From CAYWMQ01 sp964459635 (lineage in GTDB: Bacteria; Patescibacteriota; Minisyncoccia; Phycocordibacterales; UBA12088): a stretch of 9,791 nucleotides of DNA. Positions 5,481 through 9,791 of the stretch are shown here, piece by piece. The notes under the pieces are model-generated. The model was not told the DNA's origin. It saw only the letters and a program-made list of their open reading frames with translations, and ran no database searches. The stretch is from contig CAYWMQ010000029.1 of the NCBI GenBank assembly GCA_964459635.1, positions 1-9,791 of the forward strand. Direction: 5' to 3'. How positions within the stretch are numbered: position 1 is the stretch's first letter; each line of letters begins with the position of its first letter. The position numbers were made by a program, and so were the translations under genes.

Positions 5481-7580
5481 ATGGCATCTAAGGACAACAC
5501 CACTTCTAAAAGCGGCTCATACGGTGCGGACGCTATTACCGTGCTTGAGGGCCTGGAGCCCGTGCGCAAGCGCCCGGGCATGTACATAGGCACGACCGGC
5601 CCTGAAGGTCTTCACCACCTCATCTGGGAAGTCTTCGACAATAGTCGCGATGAGGCCATGGGCGGCTACGCGGACGACATTGAGGTGGCGCTCCTGCCGC
5701 AAAACCGCATACGCGTGGTCGACAACGGCCGCGGTATTCCGGTAGATATCCACAAGCAGACAAAAGTGTCTGCGCTTGAGACCATCATGACTACGCTCCA
5801 CGCGGGCGGTAAGTTCGGAGGCGAGGGCTACAAGGTCTCCGGCGGCCTCCACGGTGTCGGTGTGTCGGTAGTGAATGCGCTTTCCACGTACGCGAAAGCG
5901 GAGGTGCACCGAGACGGAGGCAAGCATGTGCAGGAGTACGTGCGTGGCAAGCGTAAGGCAGCAGTCAAGAAAGTGTCCGCATCGAAGCTCCACGGCACTA
6001 TCATTACCTTTGAGCCCGACCCTGAAATTTTTAAAGAGGGCATCAAGTTTGACTGGAACAAGGTGGTAGGCCACCTACGCCAGCAAGCATACCTTGTGAA
6101 GGACATGCGCGTGACGGTGCTTGACTTGCGTGCGGTTGATGAGAAGGCGCTCAAGCTGGACGATACGTTCTACGCACGTGACCTTCTCTTAGACGCACCG
6201 TCAATGTGCTTTTACTTCGAAGGAGGGCTGCGCTCTCTCATTACCTTCTACAACCAGCACCAGAAGCCAATCCATAAAAATGTCTTCTACTGCGAAAAGC
6301 TCGACATCGACAGCAATGTAGTCTCAGTGGAAGTGGCGCTTCAGTATGTGGACGACATTTCCGCGCGCATCACCACGTTTGCGAACAACACCTACAACAG
6401 CGAGGGCGGCACCCACCTTACGGGCTTCAAGACAGCCCTCACCCGTACACTCAACACGTACGGCCGTAAGTCAAACCTCCTCAAAGAGAGTGAAGAAAAC
6501 TTCACCGGTGATGACGTACTGGAAGGTCTTACCGCAGTGGTGTCGGTGAAGCTGCGCGAGGTGCAGTTTGAAGGTCAGACGAAGGCCAAGCTAGGCTCCG
6601 TGGAAGCCCAGAGTGCCGTGCAGAGCGTCTTTGGCGAGGCGTTTGCAATGTTCCTTGAGGAAAACCCGGACGATGCACGCGCCATCATCAACAAAAGCGT
6701 CCTTGCGCTCAAGGCACGCAAAGCTGCGAAGGCTGCAAAGGACTCGGTGCTGCGCAAGGGCGCGCTTGACGGCATGACCCTCCCTGGAAAGCTTGCCGAT
6801 TGCCAAACAAAGCGCGCCGACGAATCAGAGCTCTTCATCGTGGAGGGGGATAGTGCCGGAGGTAGCGCGAAAATGGGCCGCGACAGGCGCACACAAGCGA
6901 TACTGCCCTTAAAGGGTAAGATTTTAAATGTGGAGCGTGCGCGGCTCGACAAAATGCTCGCCTCTGAAGAGATAAAGGCGCTCGTGGTGGCACTTGGCAC
7001 CGCTATAGGAGATGTGTTTGATATCGGCCGATTGCGCTACCACAAGATAATCATCGCCACGGACGCCGATGTGGACGGCGCACACATCCGCACACTGCTT
7101 CTTACGCTTTTTTACCGACACTTCACACCGGTCATTGAGGGGGGCTACGTGTACATTGCCCAGCCGCCACTTTACAAAATAGCAAAGGGCAAGGATGCAC
7201 GGTACGCGTATGACGACGCGGAAAAAGTAGCAGTGCTTAAAGACATGGGTATAGATGAGCGTGTGATAGAAGAGGCTGCCTCTGAGGAAGGAGACGCAAC
7301 GGAGGCAGCGAATGAAGAGGGTGGGGAAGACATACCGGCGGAGGAGACAGCAAAGAAGCAGCCCAAGGTGAACATACAGCGGTACAAGGGTCTTGGTGAA
7401 ATGAACCCCGAAGAGCTTTGGGAGACCACCATGAACCCAGCAAACAGAGTGCTCAAGCAAGTCACCATCGAAGATGCCACCGAAGCCAATCAGGTCTTCG
7501 ATACACTGATGGGTACGGACGTTGCGGCACGTAAATCATTTATACAGTCAAACGCAAAACTTGCGGAGTTGGATATATAG
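5481..7580 (+). CDS. gyrB: DNA gyrase subunit B
   Basis: ATPase subunit of the type IIA topoisomerase that introduces negative supercoils; works with GyrA, which is not in the window. 699 residues. GHKL ATPase domain: E50 and N54 in WEVFDNSRDEA (catalytic and Mg-binding), DNGRGIP (81-87) and GGLHGVG (121-127). Transducer domain to about residue 400. TOPRIM domain: EGDSAGGS (455-462), LPLKGK (475-480) and D528-x-D530-x-D532 (metal site). C-terminal signature QRYKGLGEMNP (633-643). An acidic, low-complexity stretch of about 35 residues (about 592-627) is inserted just before this signature. The large domain insert found in E. coli GyrB is absent. The close GyrB-like QAILPLKGKILNVE favours GyrB over ParE, though the two are hard to separate by eye. 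It is monocistronic, with its own extended -10 promoter. Confidence 0.96.
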   Translation: MASKDNTTSKSGSYGADAITVLEGLEPVRKRPGMYIGTTGPEGLHHLIWEVFDNSRDEAMGGYADDIEVALLPQNRIRVVDNGRGIPVDIHKQTKVSALETIMTTLHAGGKFGGEGYKVSGGLHGVGVSVVNALSTYAKAEVHRDGGKHVQEYVRGKRKAAVKKVSASKLHGTIITFEPDPEIFKEGIKFDWNKVVGHLRQQAYLVKDMRVTVLDLRAVDEKALKLDDTFYARDLLLDAPSMCFYFEGGLRSLITFYNQHQKPIHKNVFYCEKLDIDSNVVSVEVALQYVDDISARITTFANNTYNSEGGTHLTGFKTALTRTLNTYGRKSNLLKESEENFTGDDVLEGLTAVVSVKLREVQFEGQTKAKLGSVEAQSAVQSVFGEAFAMFLEENPDDARAIINKSVLALKARKAAKAAKDSVLRKGALDGMTLPGKLADCQTKRADESELFIVEGDSAGGSAKMGRDRRTQAILPLKGKILNVERARLDKMLASEEIKALVVALGTAIGDVFDIGRLRYHKIIIATDADVDGAHIRTLLLTLFYRHFTPVIEGGYVYIAQPPLYKIAKGKDARYAYDDAEKVAVLKDMGIDERVIEEAASEEGDATEAANEEGGEDIPAEETAKKQPKVNIQRYKGLGEMNPEELWETTMNPANRVLKQVTIEDATEANQVFDTLMGTDVAARKSFIQSNAKLAELDI

Positions 7581-7586
7581 AAGGAA

Positions 7587-7611
7587 CGAGTAACGAGGCG
7601 CGAGTAGCGAG
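7587..7611 (+). repeat. Short tandem-like repeat after gyrB
   Basis: CGAGTAACGAG (7587-7597) and CGAGTAGCGAG (7601-7611) differ at one base, with a period of 14 nt. They lie just after the gyrB stop; function unknown, possibly chance. Confidence 0.4.
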
Positions 7612-7717
7612 TGAAGGGCACGACGTAGGAACGATATTTTTTAATGAATGGAGTTTGGCTTTATTGCTGCGTGCTGGACTCCGTGCCGAAAGTATACTTT
7701 GACCCCGTCCACACGTA

Positions 7718-7747
7718 AGGCCGTTCGGGGGTTAATCCGAACGGCCT
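7718..7747. terminator. Perfect hairpin between convergent gyrB and the 84-aa gene
   Basis: An 11-bp perfect stem, AGGCCGTTCGG / CCGAACGGCCT, with an 8-nt loop. It lies 138 nt after the gyrB stop and 46 nt after the 84-aa gene's stop, so a bidirectional terminator is the likely role. Neither strand has a U-run after it. The rest of the 212-bp gap (7581-7792) shows only a TATACT at 7693-7698, without a -35 or gene. Confidence 0.55.
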
Positions 7748-7792
7748 ATGTATGCTCACTATGTAGCATCACTTTCTCCTTCGCGACGGGGG

Positions 7793-8047
7793 CTACACTG
7801 GTGCGGGACCGTACATATACTGCACAGCCCACTTGATTAGCGAACCGAACTCGCTCTTGAGCTCGTCGTCCGCGTCAACATCCGACCCGATGTCAGGATA
7901 CTGGGCCAGCAGGGCGCCCGCCTCCCGGTCTAACTCATAGCTTCGGCTCAGCAGTAGCAGCCGCGCCATGCGGCACGCTACTTCGAGACCTGCAAAGTTG
8001 GCCATTATCATCCAACTCTCGAAACACGCCCTCGGGGATGTCTTCAC
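7793..8047 (-). CDS. Small protein of unknown function (84 aa)
   Basis: I do not recognise this protein. The start is set at GTG 8047 because AGGAGG (8058-8053) sits 5 nt before it; a longer frame to ATG 8083 would bury that ribosome site in the coding region and overlap the -10 box. The N-terminal half has hydrophobic and basic helical character (WMIMANFAG, ARLLLLSRSYELDRE). The middle is strongly acidic (PDIGSDVDADDELKSE, 51-66), and the C-terminal end is aromatic (IKWAVQYMYGP). No signal peptide or metal motif is visible. It has a near-perfect promoter of its own. Expression signals are much stronger than those of its larger neighbours, which argues that it is a real gene. Confidence 0.7.
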   Translation of the reverse strand: MKTSPRACFESWMIMANFAGLEVACRMARLLLLSRSYELDREAGALLAQYPDIGSDVDADDELKSEFGSLIKWAVQYMYGPAPV

Positions 8048-8073
8048 TTTCACCTCCTCATACATTCTATTAC

Positions 8074-8102
8074 ATGTTAGCATGTCTTAGCGCCTTTGTC
8101 AA
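8074..8102 (-). promoter_or_regulatory. Promoter of the 84-aa gene
   Basis: Perfect TTGACA (8102-8097), a 17-nt spacer and TAACAT (8079-8074) preceded by TGC, i.e. an extended -10. The transcript should start near 8067, about 20 nt before GTG 8047, with the AGGAGG site in that leader. Confidence 0.75.
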
Positions 8103-8140
8103 CTTCATATACGCTTTTGCATGCACTCAGATTACGTTGA

Positions 8141-8173
8141 AACGCCGCTTTCGGGGAAACCGAAAGCGGCGTT
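8141..8173. terminator. Perfect 14-bp hairpin after the 61-aa gene
   Basis: AACGCCGCTTTCGG / CCGAAAGCGGCGTT with a 5-nt loop, 9 nt beyond the 61-aa gene's stop and upstream of the next promoter. It probably ends the ackA-side transcript. The minus-strand tail is only TTTCAACG-like (no strong U-run), so it may be a U-poor terminator. Confidence 0.65.
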
Positions 8174-8182
8174 GTTCTCTGC

Positions 8183-8368
8183 TCATGCGGCAAATGCGAA
8201 GCTTATTCTTCGCGCCACCTCCGCCATCGCGGAGCGGTGGTCACGAGGTGGTTCCGCTTCACGTGCCGACGCGTCCATAAGGTGATGGATTGCCTCCGGC
8301 GTGATCGCCAAGAGTCTTTCCACCTGCTCACGCGTGAGGACTTCGTACGAGTAGGGCATGTTCGACAT
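8183..8368 (-). CDS. Small protein of unknown function (61 aa)
   Basis: I do not recognise this protein. ATG 8368 is preceded by AAAGGAGG with the AGGAGG core at 8380-8375 and a 6-nt spacing, an ideal ribosome site that excludes the longer upstream frame to 8512. The sequence reads as two helices: YEVLTREQVERLLAITPEAI (8-27) and a C-terminal basic helix (MAEVARRISFAFA, 48-60), joined by an acidic/Pro-rich linker (AREAEPPRDHRS). The first part has a loose helix-turn-helix look, but I cannot support a DNA-binding call. It lies 58 nt after ackA and could be read from its own promoter, by read-through from ackA, or both. Confidence 0.7.
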   Translation of the reverse strand: MSNMPYSYEVLTREQVERLLAITPEAIHHLMDASAREAEPPRDHRSAMAEVARRISFAFAA

Positions 8369-8396
8369 GGCCCACCTCCTTTCATGTTTCCTCATC

Positions 8397-8402
8397 ATTA
8401 TA
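8397..8402 (-). promoter_or_regulatory. Possible -10 box for the 61-aa gene
   Basis: A perfect TATAAT at 8402-8397 on the minus strand lies 28 nt before ATG 8368, in the 58-nt gap after ackA. No convincing -35 or TG extension is present, so it may be weak or need an activator. Confidence 0.45.
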
Positions 8403-8426
8403 CGTGAGCCTCCCTGTTGAGCGCCA

Positions 8427-9659
8427 CTAGGCGGCAGTGCGCGTGGCCGTGCTCGCGAGCACTTCGACCGCGGCCTCGGCCATGATGAGCTCCTCGTCGG
8501 TCGGCACCACAAAGATGGGCTTACCGAAGGACTCGACGCGACCGGTGGGCCCGGGATTCTCGTTACGCTGCTTATCGATGCAGAAGCCTAAGAACCCAAG
8601 CCTACGAACAACTTCCAACCGCGGACGGACGCCACGCTCCCCGATACCAGCGGTAATCACCAGAGCGTCCACGCCACCAAGACTCACCGCCATGGTCGCA
8701 ATGTTCTTGGCCACAGACTCCGCCCACATGGCGAGCACGTCAATGGCTTCCTTCTCTGCCAGAGCCACCCGTTCGAGCAGCTTCACCATGTCCGCATCGC
8801 CTGCGAGGGCCTTGAGGCCACTTTCGCGATTGAGCGCCTGTGAAAGCGCTGCGTAGAGCTCGCGTGGCTTTGCATGCCAGTAGGCTTCGTTGTGCATGAG
8901 CCGGTCGAGCATGAAAAGTACGACGCCCGGATCCAAGTTGCCCGGGCGAGAGCCCATGATACAGCCGTCCAGAGGGGTGAGCCCCATTGACGTGTCGATG
9001 CTCTCGCCATCGAGTAGGGCGGTAATGCTTGAACCGTTACCCAGATGCGCTACGACGACGCGCCGCAGCTCGGGTGCGTGCTCAGCAAGCCACCGTGCGA
9101 TGTAGGCGATGCTATGGCCGTGAAAGCCGTACCGGCGCACGCCGCGCTGTGCCCACTCGTCCGCGACAGGTAGCCGCGTACGAATGGCGGGAATGGTGCG
9201 GTGCTTGCCGGTGTCCGGAGAGCCGATCTGCGGCACAGGAGCGCGCCCCGCTTCGGCGAGCGCACGCTCTACGTCGCGAACGCCGTCGAGATTTGCCGGC
9301 TGATGGAGGGGCGCAAGTGGCACAAGGGCCTCAAGCTCCTTCATGGCCTCTGGTGTGATCAAGAACGGGACATTGTACTTGACGCCGCCCATGACGATGC
9401 GGTGGACGCACGCGTCAATCGGTTCCACCAGTTTAAGAATAGCAGCAGGCGCACTGCGACGAGTGATGCCCGCACACGTCAACTCATGGCCGTCGTGCTT
9501 CCAACGCTTGGCTCCACCGGAGGCCGTGTCAAAGTCGAACTGACCCGATGCGTCGCGCTGCACGCCCGTGGCGGTGACAACGTACACCGCGTACTTGAGC
9601 GAGCTTGAGCCCGCGTTCAGCACGAGGATGCGCACGCCCAGTAGGGCGAAGTCAGGCAT
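8427..9659 (-). CDS. ackA: Acetate kinase (divergent)
   Basis: Transfers phosphate between acetyl phosphate and ADP, giving ATP and acetate; cytosolic, 410 residues, normal length. ASKHA-fold motifs in order: LVLNAGSSSLK (12-22), HRIVMGG (86-92; R87), PLAPLHQPAN (114-123), D149 in SPDTGKH, YGFHGHS (177-183; H180), AHLGNGSS (204-211), DTSMGLTPLDGCIMGSRPG (222-240; R238), ITAGIGE (335-341) and VPTDEEL (385-391). The catalytic Arg, Asp and His residues known from the Methanosarcina enzyme all have counterparts. Odd points: the usual FDTAFH is PDTGKH, and the Glu after HGG is Val (V93). The start is placed at ATG 9659 because AGAAGGA lies 5 nt before it; ATG 9665 abuts that site and is unlikely. 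No phosphotransacetylase gene is in view. Confidence 0.93.
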   Translation of the reverse strand: MPDFALLGVRILVLNAGSSSLKYAVYVVTATGVQRDASGQFDFDTASGGAKRWKHDGHELTCAGITRRSAPAAILKLVEPIDACVHRIVMGGVKYNVPFLITPEAMKELEALVPLAPLHQPANLDGVRDVERALAEAGRAPVPQIGSPDTGKHRTIPAIRTRLPVADEWAQRGVRRYGFHGHSIAYIARWLAEHAPELRRVVVAHLGNGSSITALLDGESIDTSMGLTPLDGCIMGSRPGNLDPGVVLFMLDRLMHNEAYWHAKPRELYAALSQALNRESGLKALAGDADMVKLLERVALAEKEAIDVLAMWAESVAKNIATMAVSLGGVDALVITAGIGERGVRPRLEVVRRLGFLGFCIDKQRNENPGPTGRVESFGKPIFVVPTDEELIMAEAAVEVLASTATRTAA

Positions 9660-9686
9660 TTCCATCCTTCTATTCCTTTTTCCAAA

Positions 9687-9708
9687 CCTTGCCCGTTAGC
9701 GGGGCAGG
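9687..9708 (-). other. Leader hairpin upstream of ackA
   Basis: TGCCC (9690-9694) pairs with GGGCA (9702-9706), extendable by two more pairs across a one-base bulge. It lies in the predicted ackA leader between the transcription start and the ribosome site and is not followed by a U-run. No known riboswitch is recognised. Confidence 0.4.
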
Positions 9709-9726
9709 GGTTCATTTGCCAAAAGG

Positions 9727-9755
9727 ACTATACCACATGAGCTAGCATAATGCAA
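9727..9755 (-). promoter_or_regulatory. Promoter of ackA
   Basis: TTGCAT (9755-9750), a 17-nt spacer and TATAGT (9732-9727) preceded by TGG, an extended -10. The expected transcript start is near 9720, giving a leader of about 60 nt. The outermost -35 base overlaps the edge of the upstream hairpin. Confidence 0.75.
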
Positions 9756-9786
9756 TAGCCGCTGCAGGTTGCCCTGCAGCGGCTAT
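9755..9786. terminator. Perfect 14-bp hairpin at the right edge
   Basis: ATAGCCGCTGCAGG / CCTGCAGCGGCTAT with a 4-nt TTGC loop. Its place just upstream of the ackA promoter suggests the end of a minus-strand gene beyond the window. The minus-strand tail (TGCATTATG) is not U-rich. Confidence 0.6.
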
Positions 9787-9791
9787 GGACT

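Noticed and set aside
6924..7460. 178-residue minus-strand open frame, Cys/Leu/Val-rich
   Set aside because: Fully antisense to the gyrB TOPRIM region; the hydrophobic look follows from complementing GyrB codons.
7683..7750. Possible small RNA starting after TATACT (7693-7698) and including the 7718 hairpin
   Set aside because: No -35 or TG extension, and the hairpin is explained as a convergent-gene terminator; not enough to call.
7648..7836. 62-residue plus-strand open frame after gyrB
   Set aside because: It crosses the 7718-7747 hairpin, has no ribosome site, and overlaps the end of the 84-aa gene.
8038..8280. 80-residue plus-strand open frame
   Set aside because: It crosses the 84-aa promoter and the 8141-8173 hairpin and is antisense to the 61-aa gene.
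8369..8512. Longer version of the 61-aa gene starting inside ackA
   Set aside because: The AAAGGAGG site with ideal spacing fixes the start at 8368; the extension is Arg/Ser/Pro-rich shadow sequence of ackA.
1..9791. tRNA, rRNA, CRISPR array, insertion sequence or attachment site
   Set aside because: No cloverleaf, spaced direct repeats, transposase motifs or terminal inverted repeats with target duplications were seen. The hairpins differ in sequence and are not a dispersed repeat family.

Overview
The window looks like chromosomal DNA from a member of the Candidate Phyla Radiation (Patescibacteria), probably the Parcubacteria side. This is an inference from gene style, not from a marker phylogeny. 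Supporting points are a 76-residue protein of a type common in that group, very short intergenic gaps, extended -10 promoters of the form TGCTATACT, divergent acetate kinase and Nudix proteins, and an RND pump paired with an unusually built membrane-fusion protein. There are no IS elements, CRISPR arrays, tRNAs or rRNAs, and no intergenic gap exceeds about 215 bp.

Left part (1-3960, minus strand): a two-gene efflux operon. A membrane-fusion (HlyD/AcrA-like) gene at 3683-2034 is followed 12 nt later by an RND transporter gene that starts at 2021 and runs off the left edge, with 673 codons visible. No outer-membrane channel gene is in view. Divergent from it, at 3962-4192 on the plus strand, is the small helical protein gene.

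Middle (4193-7580): a two-gene minus-strand operon encodes a GNAT acetyltransferase (5350-4736) and a Nudix hydrolase (4743-4243), overlapping by 8 nt. It has a near-consensus promoter whose -10 box lies inside a perfect 10-bp inverted repeat, which is operator-like. The operon ends at a hairpin shared with the convergent 76-aa gene. Divergent from it is gyrB (5481-7580, plus), complete and recognisable, with an extra acidic insert near the C-terminus.

Right part (7581-9791, minus strand): acetate kinase (9659-8427) is followed by two small genes that I cannot identify (61 and 84 residues). Each has a very strong Shine-Dalgarno sequence and a promoter of its own. Perfect GC-rich hairpins lie beside these units (7718-7747, 8141-8173, 9755-9786). 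They lack good U-tracts and probably act as terminators or transcript-end structures.

Together the genes cover export (RND/MFP), DNA topology (gyrase B), a small metabolic or clean-up pair (GNAT and Nudix) and substrate-level ATP production from acetyl phosphate (AckA). I see no clear new multi-gene system. The best leads are the altered AckA active-site surroundings, the single-Asp RND transporter, the palindromic operator before the GNAT/Nudix pair, and the two small strongly translated unknown genes.
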